The notes below the pieces were generated by a model. The model was not told the DNA's origin. It worked only from the letters and a program-made list of their open reading frames with translations, and did no database searches. A stretch of 64,000 nt of DNA from positions 298,816 to 362,815 of the forward strand of contig CAADRB010000039.1 of the NCBI GenBank assembly GCA_900708905.1. The letters are read 5' to 3'. The stretch's first letter is position 1. Each line of letters starts with the position of its first letter. This document shows positions 13,101 through 23,223 of the stretch, in pieces. The stretch is from Hymenolepis diminuta. Its lineage: Eukaryota > Platyhelminthes > Cestoda > Cyclophyllidea > Hymenolepididae. Position numbers and translations under genes: made by a program.

Positions 13101-16100
13101 AACCACATCAGCGAAAATAAGTAAAAGTCTAAACAAACCATACCATAACTTAAATACCTAACTAACTATCTTCAATTTTCTTCAATTTTACAATCTTAAA
13201 ATGAACTTTAAGCAACTCGAAACCAAACAGCCCGAATTTAGTGAACTAAGTAATCACCTGCCAAAAATTAAAATATTTACCAATAACAGCTTATCTATCA
13301 CCAAGGTAGTCAATCCAAACTGACGTCTATTACTACACAATTTAAAATGAGGGAAAATCAGAAACTACCCCGTTTGACCTGAAAGAAACTTCTTTTCGCA
13401 GCAGGACTCAGACCAGATTTCACTTAATTGTCATTGGAGAATGATATTTCCAAATCGGCACTCTAGGATTTGACTGATTCACAAAACAATCACTCGAGGT
13501 AAACACTGAAATGTAAAATTACTTTCTTCTCTCCAAGTAAGAGCATACGATTCTTTCGAAGTACTGCAGCAATCTGAGGCCTCCCTGATCAGAAATTTGC
13601 ATTCTCAAACCCCGCTCTTCACCAGACGTGAGCTGATGGGCATCGAACCCAAAACTAAAAATGGTGAAACTCACCGCTTAGGGAATACAAAAACATTATA
13701 TGATGAAATAGTTAACCTACGCACTAATGATTTACACGCACAGCTAGCTAAGTGCAGAAAGATAAACGAAGAGCCTAATTTCAGGCACATTCAAATTGCG
13801 TCAGCAATGACAGGGCGTAAAATGTGAAAGACGCAACCATACACACACATTTATGCGTAATTTAAATCCCACACAGCTCATTTCTCCCCCAGCAATACAA
13901 ACAACAGATGTTGTGTCCAGAAAACGAGACTAGACCTGGTTTTGCTATCCCGTTCACAGAAATTCTTTAACTTAAAAAAAGCTATTTTTTTCAGGATTTA
14001 CTTTCAAAAATGTATGCAACAATTGTTCAAATAAGGCTGATGAACTTATGGATGACACTCAAACTAAAAAGAATTAAAGTTCACGAAGTTAGATCGATCG
14101 AATTCTACTTGCGTGTATTCAATAAACTAACACAATAGTGACAGTATACAACTAAAAAAAAAGAAAGCGCCTAAGGTAGCTTCTATTAATACACCCTGTT
14201 GTGGCGAAATATGAATGAAGATACACCAACTTATTTTCCGTTGAACGACAACCATAAAGGAAGCGACACAAACTAGCACCAAAAAAGATATTTTAAAGAC
14301 AAAAAACGTAGGCATACTGACACGTAAAGGACACCTAGCTACTAGCTACACCAATCTAAATTCAAGAATGCAATCCTTTCTATTATCAAATAAATAAGTA
14401 CTAACCGGAAAGATCCAGAGCAGTTTGTTCATCATCAGCAGAACTTGCGAAGCAGGTGAAAGAGCGGAACCAGTGACCGGTAGTGGCAGAACTACTTCCA
14501 GAGGGTTCCACAGAGGTTCCAGAAGGCTCGTGTGATCTGGTGGATACACCACCACGAGTAGAGACTTTTGAAGTGGACGGGAGGTCCTCTAGATTAGCAG
14601 GCATATTGACAAGGCTGGAATGTGCAGTCGGCGGTAGGTAATGACTGTCGTCTGTCGTTGTTGTCGGTTGATTTGAGTCAGTGACGAAAATGTGATCAGA
14701 GGAGCTACCACCGACATGCCCTTTCCCCCGTCTAAAAGCACATTGAAGATTTAAACAACGCGTGTACTAGCTGAAAATATTATCAATTTTATTTGCTATA
14801 AAAATTCAATTACTGATTCTTTCCAAGAAATGTGCAATTTAAGTAAATACTAAACGATACCTTTTGGCATCATAGTGGTAATTGTAAAAAATTATTACCC
14901 CTATCCATGGCTGACAAAAAGGCTTACAAGAACCTACCTAAAGAGAAAGTAGTCAAATCCAGTAAGTTATGAAACGAGGAAATGATCAAGAAGAAACAGA
15001 TAATGAAATCAGTCCATTTACTTTATTTTAATTATAGGAGCAGTGAGGCTCTCATATTCCCATACCTTAATGTTCAAATTTCGTGGACTGACTCCCAGAT
15101 AAATTAGTGTGATCATGTCAACAATATACAGAACTTGATGAATGAGATCGGTCATGCCACCTCAATTTATTTTTTAAACAAAAGCAGGGAGATGAGAGTA
15201 CAAATTATGGTGTTGAATGATTGTGGAATATAAATAAAAAATTAAGGAAAACGAGAAAAACGGCTAAAACGCCAATTATGCCAACGTTATTCCCAGATGA
15301 GTAACACATAAACGAACACGAACAATATTACAGTAATCTCATAAGCAATCTCGAATAACATTAAAATATAGAGATACACATTATCCATTTAGATCATTTC
15401 TACTAACAACTCTAATTTAGAAAGTATGTAATAACAATCAAAAGAACAGAGAAATCTCAGCCAAAGACCTAACCAAGGAAGCTAAGTATTGGAAGAATTA
15501 AATTTAAAAATAATCGAATGGCTCTAATAAAATCTTGAACAGAACAGAAACACCTTTCACTTTATAAGCCTGTGATTTCGATGGTTTTGCATATCTCGTG
15601 CAGATATCTTGTGGACGACGGGATATATCACATGTCAAAGACAATTCCTTAGTTTATGCCTTCCTCTGCATTACATCAGAATATGTGATTCTGATGATTA
15701 TGAGTCTCCATTGCTCAAATAGGTAAACAAACCAAAATGGACAACTTACTGTCGTTTACTGTTGCAGGAACCCGTTTTTCGGCGATTGGAAGAACCAGAA
15801 CCTGCTTCAACACTTGGTGGTGGGTGATCAGAGCCGATAACGCTCTCTGTTCGACCTCCACGAACGCCGGGATTTTGGTGTTGATTATGGGAGTAATCCA
15901 CTTCTGTGTCCAAACGCCTCCGCTTGGAAGGTGGGGAAATCTCAACAAGAGAAGCAGCAGAGCTTGTGCGATCAAGGGAGCGTGGGGTATCAATTTGGGA
16001 GATTTCACTGGAAAGATCAGATGAGGTTAGGTCGATTGTTTGAGGGGGTTGAGTGTTTCTTCTTCGGTTAGACTGATCGAATTCTTGGGTGAGCCTACTG

Positions 16101-16314
16101 GAAGGCTGTTTAAAATAACGCGAAGAGTCAATACTAGGCACAATCAAATATTGCATAACCATGAACAAATTACTCACCCCTGCTTGTCCTGATGACCTTT
16201 GTTGTCTAAAATACGAATACTTAAATTACATAAATAAAGAGCCCACCTAGTAGACGATCCTTTGCTTTGTCTATTTACAGATTCTGTGCGCGGAGCGGCG
16301 CGTTTAGGAGCCAT
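271..16314 (-). CDS. TRIP12: TRIP12/Ufd4-like HECT E3 ubiquitin ligase, 5' part, continues off the left edge
   Basis: Sixteen coding exons can be joined (minus strand, in order): 16314-16247, 16205-16178, 16105-15750, 14731-14406, 9793-9291, 8624-8295, 6714-6430, 5311-5206, 5072-4886, 4811-4063, 3238-3091, 3021-2562, 2065-1250, 1179-1138, 1015-1001, 440-271. All junctions are GT..AG and every phase agrees, giving 4,589 nt (about 1,529 codons). The last exon ends in phase 2, so the gene continues beyond position 1. By memory of the family, the ARM-repeat segment resembles TRIP12 (for example CLCFARLVHAFKSEPEKLRH, and FAVYFRKEGVLFHLKRL near human FSVYFRREGVMHQVKHL), as does FEIQHSG further on. 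The start is the first ATG of the first exon, MAPKRAAPR. Family role: nuclear E3 ligase of the ubiquitin-fusion-degradation pathway. The catalytic HECT domain lies outside the window. The N-terminus is Ser-rich, disordered and much shorter than the human one. Confidence 0.92.
1250..3238 (-). CDS. TRIP12: TRIP12-like gene: middle region (exons 11-13)
   Basis: Exons 3238-3091, 3021-2562 and 2065-1250, residues about 980-1454. Exon 12 carries NLRAWIKTQ and FEIQHSGVLNALQAFLTD, as I recall for the TRIP12 helical block that ends FEIQHSG. Exon junction 12/13 reads FLFLR|VFLGPRY, like FLHVFFSSP in vertebrates. Exon 13 starts with a conserved segment (MMINCLLDCLHQQEHFQVL) followed by about 200 residues of low-complexity insert (Pro, Ser, Arg, and a Gly run near GGAGGGG). 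The exon 12 acceptor is the AG before TCAATCGCC (3021). A nearer AG at 3002-3003 would break phase with exon 11. Confidence 0.88.
3239..4062 (-). other. TRIP12-like intron, no gene seen
   Basis: AT-rich intron between exons 10 and 11. An ORF on the plus strand (about 3,643-3,918) has no supporting features and is probably chance. Confidence 0.6.
4063..8624 (-). CDS. TRIP12: TRIP12-like gene: ARM-repeat exons (exons 6-10)
   Basis: Residues about 428-979. The exons at 8624-8295, 6714-6430, 5311-5206, 5072-4886 and 4811-4063 encode helical ARM repeats: ALLMGSDDSLAGLAVQELV, then SVLGIYDF..VANCFVNV, LAASPPIVSNM, and NLIRAILPPVRES across the exon 9/10 junction. The family places a WWE domain soon after the equivalent of LIR.ILPP. 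Here that place holds a Ser/Asn/Thr-rich linker (SNRGTHSRAPSSTS) and an acidic stretch (KSGEEKSEEES), with no Trp-Trp-Glu signature. The exon 10 donor is CATA|GTGAGC (last base 4063); reading through it would only reach a stop at about 4,034. Confidence 0.9.
5148..5161. promoter_or_regulatory. X-box-like palindrome GTTGCCATGGCAAT
   Basis: A near-perfect palindrome identical in 13 of 14 positions to the consensus I recall for RFX factors (GTTGCCATGGCAAC). It lies inside the 133-bp intron between TRIP12-like exons 8 and 9, far from any gene start, so it may be chance. Confidence 0.25.
5312..6429 (-). other. TRIP12-like intron between ARM exons, no gene seen
   Basis: About 1.1 kb, AT-rich. It contains a short (CTA)n-type run near 6,303-6,317. 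Nothing else was recognised. Confidence 0.6.
6715..8294 (-). other. TRIP12-like intron with a dispersed repeat copy
   Basis: About 1.6 kb. It holds an AT/GT-rich simple run (7,640-7,675) and, at about 8,016-8,160, a copy of a short dispersed repeat. No coding signal apart from chance ORFs. Confidence 0.6.
8016..8160 (+). repeat. Short dispersed repeat, copy 1
   Basis: By eye this aligns with segments near 42,046, 47,938, 13,590 and (inverted) 11,395. Shared blocks are CATCGTGAAGCC, GGTGAGAAATCCAAATCCC and GATTGGTCATTC..CTCACTGAGTAT. A SINE-like or MITE-like element is possible; I see no clear A/B boxes or inverted ends. Confidence 0.45.
9291..16314 (-). CDS. TRIP12: TRIP12-like gene: N-terminal disordered region (exons 1-5)
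   Basis: These five exons encode residues about 1-427, rich in Ser, Thr, Arg and Gln. There is a basic start (APKRAAPR), an SKRRRLD-like patch near PPSKRRRLDTE that could be a nuclear localisation signal, and long serine runs. Exon 2 is only 28 nt (16178-16205) and encodes QQRSSGQAG. Exon 5 ends at LLQEINQ and passes into the ARM region. Low complexity here is typical of TRIP12 N-termini, which bind chromatin in vertebrates; whether this protein does so is inference. Confidence 0.85.
9794..14405 (-). other. Large TRIP12-like intron (4.6 kb), two repeat fragments
   Basis: The longest intron of the gene. It contains an inverted fragment (about 11,395-11,445) and a direct fragment (about 13,590-13,665) of the short dispersed repeat. 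An ORF at 13,597-13,827 overlaps the repeat and starts from a non-ATG codon, so I do not call it a gene. Confidence 0.55.
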
Positions 16315-17320
16315 GAGATTATAATTCTCAATTCAAACATTGAATAGGTTCGTTTCAAAATTTTCAAGGTAACCGACCAGTGTTCGTTTACAAGGACAGT
16401 TTCACTTAAACTAAAATGCCTTCAACTAGATCAAACTAGAATTAAGTTAGAGCTGGAAAAAACCTCTTGGTGGATAACAAAATATGTAACGGTTTGATCA
16501 ATTGTACAGAAAATATAGGCAGAGGTTGTGAAAAGGGTATTTAACGATCAGCTGATTAACCAGAACAATAGAAAGTACGTAAACCATGCCAGTCAGATTA
16601 AACAATCGTATTTAATGTGTTGATCTCTATTTCTAACCATCTATTATATTTTTTACTATTAAATAAACTAATAAATTTTTTCCTCAGAAATATGTTTCAT
16701 TGTTGAAATATGAATGAGTTAAATTATAAATTTAAAGAATTTATGTTGTCCAAACCCATTCGTATATCACCAGTAATATATGACATCTTTCATCTAAAAA
16801 ATTAGATATTTGAAGTCATGTATCTTAAAAATAATGTTTAATGTAGCAGCAAAAAGTGTAGTTTAAGTAAAAATCGTCTATATTTTTTAATACGATCCCG
16901 AATTTACTTCAGGCTTCAGCTTTGCCTGATGTCATCTGGTATGGCTAATTTGTGATCAATATGAAGAATTTACTTCACAAACAATAGTTTAGGACGTAAA
17001 TATGATCAAAATAGTCGGTCAAACCTTCTTGATTACAAAATACCGATCAGTTAGTACCGAACATCGTTAAGAAATATTTCCCGCGATGGAGAGACGAATA
17101 GTGATACTTAAACAAGGAGAAATGAACTGCTCATTTATTAAATATTGTAAATATTATCCAAAAATCAGGTGAAATAATTCTCATAGATCCCTTCATATTG
17201 CTCTCTGCACGTTTTTAATCCACTCCTCCTTGGTATATTAATAATTATAACGATATGCTAATATATGAATTGACAGCTACAAACGGTCTTATGAAAAACA
17301 ATAAGTCTGTCTACTAAAAT
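16315..17320. promoter_or_regulatory. Upstream region of the TRIP12-like gene
   Basis: About 1 kb without coding signal directly upstream of the first ATG (16,314, minus strand). The promoter and 5' UTR should lie here. No TATA box or other core element could be assigned with confidence. Confidence 0.35.
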
Positions 17321-17610
17321 GGTTACAATCTGCTCTTTTCTGTAGGATATGGTAATCGACCCTCAGATTTCCTAAGCCATTGCGCTGGTTACAAATGGTA
17401 CCCGACAATACTCGAATGCAAGACGACCCAAACGACTATATCAGAATAAGAAGCGCATATTCGCGCCGATATATCAATTTCTATAATGCGCCATTTACAA
17501 CCGTAATATAAATAAATTCGTTCCGACAAAATGGAATTAAGAGGTAGAAAATGAAGAATCTTGCGTATAAGAATTATTTTATGGAAAGTATAATTTTCCT
17601 ATACATGCCA
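17321..17610 (+). pseudogene. Decayed copy of the exon at 62,487-62,687 with its 3' flank
   Basis: The DNA aligns by eye over about 280 bp with 62,480-62,765, beyond the stop codon into the flank (shared AAGAATCTTGC.TATAAGAAT). In the matching frame it reads YNLLFSVGYGNRPSDFLS, against YDLLFYVGYRNRLSDSLR in the other copy. It is broken: an in-frame TAA falls where the other copy has SKQ, a frameshift follows, and the tail FYNAPFTTVI reappears in another frame before TAA. The acceptor AG that precedes the 62,487 exon is missing. It is therefore a dead gene fragment from segmental duplication; the parent function is unknown. Confidence 0.6.
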
Positions 17611-19543
17611 AACATAATACGACTAATTGGAGGAAAGTGGATAAATATGAAACAAGAAGTTTTTATTTTTTTCTTATTTTTTAATTTATCTTCCTTTCTT
17701 GTTTTCGTCAATTTCCATTGCATTTCAGGAAGAAGGAGATACGTGGAGAATAGAAAGACAAACATAAAGAGATGAATTCAACTGATACTCCACCCTTCCG
17801 ACGCTGAAACTCCCCCATAGGAAATTGTATTAACCCCTTCTGTTGCATAGAAAGAAGTAATATTTCTCCCAAAATAATTCTTAAATGTAAGATTCTTTAT
17901 TTCCCACGTTTTAATTCCTGCTTTATTTAATTCCCCTTTATTCAAACGAATTTATTTACATTACTGTTGTAAATAGCGCACAATATAAACCGGCCTACCG
18001 ATACGAAAGCGTGTCTGGCGTTGATATAGTGGTTTGAGTCGTTTGTATTGTGGTGTTATCGGGTCGTATTTGTAACTAGTGCAATGTCTTAGGGAATCTA
18101 AGAGTCGCTTACTGTATCCTACAGAGAAGGGCAGATCGTAACATCTTCCTTATTTTCATCATTTACCCATACTAATGTTGGATATACTGTAGATGCCTCT
18201 TAATATCCTTGGTTGATTTTTCATGTTCATTCATATTGTTACAAAAAGCTTATTCGGTTACTTGCATCCCTCTTGGAGAAACTTCTAGAGACTCTCCATG
18301 GAATTCTTTAAATAATAATAATTGCTCCCTCTGAACATTTACTGCAGGTACAATTCTCCTCTTCCAATGGGTAAGGCATTTCCTCACCTCTCCTATCATT
18401 CTCTAAGTTAACGAATTCCTTATTGCTGATGGTCACGCATTCGGCAGTCCCAATGGTCTGTATCTTTCCCTTTTCCTATAGGTTGTATTCTTTATTTGCT
18501 TCAATAGACATATCGATAATCAATTGCCGCAAATGGCAGGGAGTAGTACAATTAACTAACACGATTGGCATATTACAAATTCATAATGGAAACAGCACTT
18601 TATTTCTAATTTCACGTTCATTTATCATTTGAGATAAAATTATTTCAAATTCAGAGTTAAATAAAACTATACTTTTAGGAAAATTAGTTCAAATCTGCTC
18701 GGTTCTGAAGTTAATATTTATAAGTCATTAACGTTTTTCATAATTAGTTAAAAAAATAGGCACTTAACACTACTATAAAGCTCCATATTTGTTTTAATAT
18801 TTCTTCAATATATAAAATATATTAGGTAAATTTCACTTTTTTATTAATCTACCTGAAAATATTTAAATCTATTAAAATGCGAATACACTAATATATATTG
18901 ATCATTTTTCCCATTTCCAACGGGCTCTTATATCTTTTGATCCAAAAGACATTTCCGTTTTGGAATAAAATGAAAATGAAAATCAAGATAGTTATTTCAT
19001 GCAAATCATGTAAATTATAATCGTGTGAGAGAGGGAAAGCCATATTTCTCTTCGCTGTCTCTGTTTAACAGAGGTTTCTTTTACTTCATAACTGCTTCAA
19101 ACAAAAAAACGTGCATTTATTGTCACGTAGAACCAATTTAAATTGATATTAATAATTCGAATTTTGCTTATTTTCAGTCCTCGTATTTGTTTGAAGTCTT
19201 GACATATTTATCTCGAATTCCAAACGTGTTAATGATGTCAAAATCATAAAGAGGTATTTTCTAGCACTCATCCCGAGCAGAGGATTAGGAAACTTTTCAG
19301 AAATGATTGATAAAATTGTCAACTTCTGTCTTGACAGAGGAGGAGGTCCTCCTAGATGATTTTCTAGTCACTCTTGCTATTTAGTCGTAGAATTTCATAG
19401 AGAAATTTGAAGAGCTATGTAAGAGCAGAATTCAAAAGATTAAAGTTCTCACGATACTCATTATAATTTTTAAAGCTTTTGCAACGGACACGCATTGCAC
19501 TGATAAAGCAAAATCATAATAGAAAATTGATTTGATAAAGAAA
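17611..19543. other. Intergenic, nothing recognised
   Basis: AT-rich sequence with only short ORFs. Those at 17,551-17,775 are in the homologous flank of the pseudo-exon and are likely chance. Confidence 0.5.
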
Positions 19544-19735
19544 TACCAACTTTGTTATTACATTAAATGACAACTGTGGACTCCCCGCCTTAAAGATGTT
19601 AGGAAAAGTACTGGTATTGGAAGACGTCATTTATAACATGAAGCCTCTTATTTTACGCAATATCTAGGTGTCCTCATTATTGAAAGTGGAATGAATATAT
19701 GGGAGGAATCATATTATAGCAATCTATATAATCAA
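19544..19735 (-). pseudogene. Truncated tandem copy of the 5' end of the 19,810-20,289 gene
   Basis: Direct repeat of 20,194-20,376, offset by about 650 bp, covering the first 30 or so codons and the upstream flank. Both copies read IFKA.SPQL.FNVITKLV. In this copy the original start region is ATG TTA TAA, but a later in-frame ATG opens a 37-codon ORF (MTSSNTSTFPNIFKAGSPQL and on) that leaves the homology after KLV and stops. It lies directly downstream of the intact gene, in the same orientation. Confidence 0.65.
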
Positions 19736-19809
19736 ACGAAAACGAGAGCAGGCATAGATAAAACATTATTCGATTGAAAAGACAGTGTATTACTTTCAAT
19801 CTCAAGTGA

Positions 19810-20289
19810 TTATTTATAAATTACTGGAGATCGTTTACCAGGCAATGGATCACTGTAGTAAGAGTGAGAGAGTGATTCCGTGTAGATTTCAGTTGGAGCT
19901 GCAGTATTCGCATATTTATTCCATGGTATTCTAGCCCAAGAATCATGAGGATAATATGAAGGACAGATTTTCTCTATTTCTTTTCGTTCTGACTGTGAAA
20001 GCCTAGTTAAATGGGGCGCGAACAGGTACTTATCCAGCAGTTTTAACTTTGAATTTTCCGTTGTAGTGAATGGAATGACGTAATTTAGCCGAGCATTTGT
20101 CGTTTTGTTTGGGGCTTTAATTTCAAGATTTGTGGAAACAAGGGATGGAAGATTGATCCTTCTTTCTTGTGTCATTTCTAGTCGATCAGCAGTTACCAAC
20201 TTTGTTATTACATTAAATGGCAACTGTGGACTCCTCGCCTTAAAGATGTTATGAACAGTACTGATATTGAGGGACATTATTTGTGACAT
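19810..20289 (-). CDS. Small intronless gene, unknown function (159 aa)
   Basis: Complete ORF from ATG (MSQIMSLNIS) to a stop after RSPVIYK. No signal peptide, membrane segment or family motif was recognised. The protein is rich in Pro, Tyr, Ser and Lys, and the C-terminal half carries WARIPWNKY and SHSYYSDPLPGKRSP. Such small soluble Tyr/Pro-rich proteins include ciliary microtubule-associated proteins, but that is only a guess from composition. Its 5' end and upstream flank are duplicated at 19,544-19,735. The conserved reading frame in the copy supports real coding in the ancestor. Confidence 0.6.
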   Translation of the reverse strand: MSQIMSLNISTVHNIFKARSPQLPFNVITKLVTADRLEMTQERRINLPSLVSTNLEIKAPNKTTNARLNYVIPFTTTENSKLKLLDKYLFAPHLTRLSQSERKEIEKICPSYYPHDSWARIPWNKYANTAAPTEIYTESLSHSYYSDPLPGKRSPVIYK

Positions 20290-20376
20290 AAGCCTTTTAC
20301 TTTAGGAAGAAATTAGGCTTCTTCATTATTGAAACTCGAATTAATGTATGGGAGAAAGCATACTATAGGTACTTGT

Positions 20377-23210
20377 AAAAAGAAACGGAAATAGGATTTA
20401 AGTTGATCCACTACATGAACTAAATTAGCTGGCAACCATAAAATATTTTTAAAATAAATATTAATCAGCCATGAATGAAAAATTAGAATTCATTTTCTTC
20501 AATAATTTTATAAAATATAATTATATTGTAAGGTGTAAACACTAAGGTTAATAATTATAAAACTACAGAGAGTAAGAAGAAGAACAAATAATTAATTAAT
20601 AATAAGACTTTAATGAGGCTTATCAAAGAGAGGAATAAATGGATAGAGAGAAAAATACACAACAGTAGGTAGGAGGTGCTGCAGATAGATATGAGTTTGC
20701 TGATGAACCCTACTTAACGGGTTGATTAGTAGGGTTGGAAAGGAGCCAAGTAGATGCGTAGTAGAAACAAAGTAACTTTGGGTATTCGTAAATTGACATG
20801 AAATGCTTTTTTATGTAATTAACCCGACACCTGAATTCCCTAAGAAATCGTACTAGTTAAAAGTAAAATCAACAATACAACGATATATCGAAACAAAGTT
20901 TATAGTTCCATGCGCAAGTTAAACAAATCATTTAATTTTGGGAACTAAAATTTTCTTATACGTAGGATAGATAGAGTATGTGAACAATTGAAATACCGAT
21001 ATACTGAAATAGGACAAAATGAGAAGCCAGCTGTGTAGACAGAGATAAACCAATGGCAATTGAGACGTTGAAAGGAGGAGTATCATTGTCGGAGGATCAT
21101 TTGAGTCTTCACAGGACCTTTAATAGATGCGCAGATATATACATAGCGATAAATTCTCGCTTTTTGATGGCGAATACGACAATCGTCGAGCTCAGATAAC
21201 GAAAACAGTCAATAACTCCTGAAATTTTATTGGAAAAATAATTTTCATTTAAGCGTTTTAAATGAATATACATTATTCCCCCTCCAACTTCGAGATATGA
21301 GAAGGCGATACATTGTTGAGGCTGAAATTTTGTCCAAGATTGTTGTCATGTTTATGCAAGAAGTGTTAGACTTGGAGGAGTGCGTCAATGAGGTGGAAAT
21401 TGCGAAAGTCAACATAAGCTGGCAGAAGTAGGGTGAAAATAGATGGAAAACGCGAATGAGTAAACTTTTCAAAGATAATCGTAATAATTTAAACGAAGAG
21501 TAAGTCTTGGATTAAACAATAAATACAGTTATAAGAAAATGTAATGCATGGGAGAATTATTAGGTACTAGAATCTCTTCCAAGCCAACTACCAAAGTGTT
21601 CGTGGTAGTAGAATGAGTGGGAGACATAATTGAAATGAGATTTGACTGTACTTCTCAAAGGACCATAAAATAGAGCATAATTTTGAACCAAATAAATGTG
21701 GTATTGAGTTTTTATTGGCAAACTAAACTAAGATTAAAATAACAATAGAATCATTTATAAAAGACCAATTTCCAATGCATCTCAAATAATTTATATAACG
21801 TTGAAAGGTCTATCCGGCCACATTGATCTAAGAGATGAAATAAGTCAAGTCACCCATGTCGTCGGATCAGTTCGGAAGTGGCAGACAAGCCACCCTCAAT
21901 TTATTCATAAGTAAATTAGGTTTATATACAAAACATTTCTTCGTTTGGACGTCAGTCATGCCTCGTTGTGGGTGTCTCGGCGTGATGATCGACATCCGTT
22001 TAGGTATCTATGTGCAAACACGCAAACACACAGCGGGATTCCCTGTGGATACTGTAGGAGAGATCTTATCACCAGTCAATCATACCTAATCGCTAGGTGA
22101 TGATAGACATCTGTTGGCTATCGCAATTAGACTCATACCTTTAGCATATTCATGCCTTTAGCATATTCATACCTTTAGATCATGAATTTTAAGCATTAAT
22201 TTCTAAAACAACAATAATAAATTGAATTCAATGGGAAAATGGAGGACAAATTAATGCGAGCTAAATTAGCTGACCAGCATGTCATTAAACAAATATTCAG
22301 CAAATATGAGTAAAAGAAATGCCTTAAATTTTTTCACAAATTTGTAATGAATAACTTTAAAGCAACCCTAATAAAACTGAATTCCGATATTGACATTTTA
22401 GCGATCGGAAGCCATGAGATGTTGACAACGGTATTCAATTGGAAGAACAAGCAGATTGAGAGAACAAGGGGGAAAATGACAAAGGGATGTTCATATCATG
22501 CAGGCATTAGCATACTAAGCAAGATCGCATGCACAACGAAGACTAGTCTCATATAGATTGTAGTACGACGTAATTCTTTACCACTCAACATCCCGATATC
22601 AGTAGTTGGCGATTGGTTAACATACATATGTATATAATATATATCGATTAAGTTAAAGATAGTAGATATTTTTAGGAGTGTATTTATTCACTTCATCAAA
22701 ATTATCACTTCTCTAAATAAAATTATATATGCTTAATATATCCGATTGAGCAAAGAAAGTTCTGACTTTGGTAATTCAAGATAATTTAAGGGATTCAAGT
22801 CCTTCCTAGTCAGTCGATTATACTAAAAAAGTTACACAGAGCCCGAAATAATGTTTATTAATAAGTGTTTAGTTATGTTGCTCAGCTCTATTTTCCATTA
22901 TAATTTTTTAAATTCAAAACATTTAAAGCCTTAATTTGTTACAGTTAGCTACTTGATGAAAACCGTGTTTGATACCCTTAAGCAATTGGATAGATTTCCA
23001 TTTAACTCGAGGTAGGTGTGTTCTGTTAGTGTGAGTAGTAGATTTTAATTTCTCAATTTTTTTAACCAGTCAAAATGTGTTATTTGTAATCTTAAATAAT
23101 TTACAGACCCGAATTGAGAATGGCTACATTTTTAACATAAAGTTAATATTACTTTTAAGTCCAGACATTAACGTTGATGGTATTATATTAAATCTGTCTC
23201 CATTTGGTTC
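20377..23210. other. Intergenic region upstream of dynamin
   Basis: Mostly non-coding, AT-rich. It contains an 18-bp tandem repeat at about 22,134-22,185. A possible 5' UTR exon of dynamin may end at CGAG|GTAGGT near 23,010. No other gene was recognised. Confidence 0.45.
22134..22185. repeat. Tandem repeat, about 18 bp, nearly three copies
   Basis: The unit CATACCTTTAGCATATT is seen three times with small changes, the last copy partial. Confidence 0.7.
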
Positions 23211-23223
23211 TATTTCAGTTAAG

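Noticed and set aside
13597..13827. 76-codon ORF on the plus strand in a TRIP12-like intron
   Set aside because: Non-ATG start and overlap with the dispersed repeat; likely chance.
15737..16024. Plus-strand ORF of 95 codons over the TRIP12-like exon 3
   Set aside because: Shadow of the minus-strand coding exon, which has consistent splice phases.
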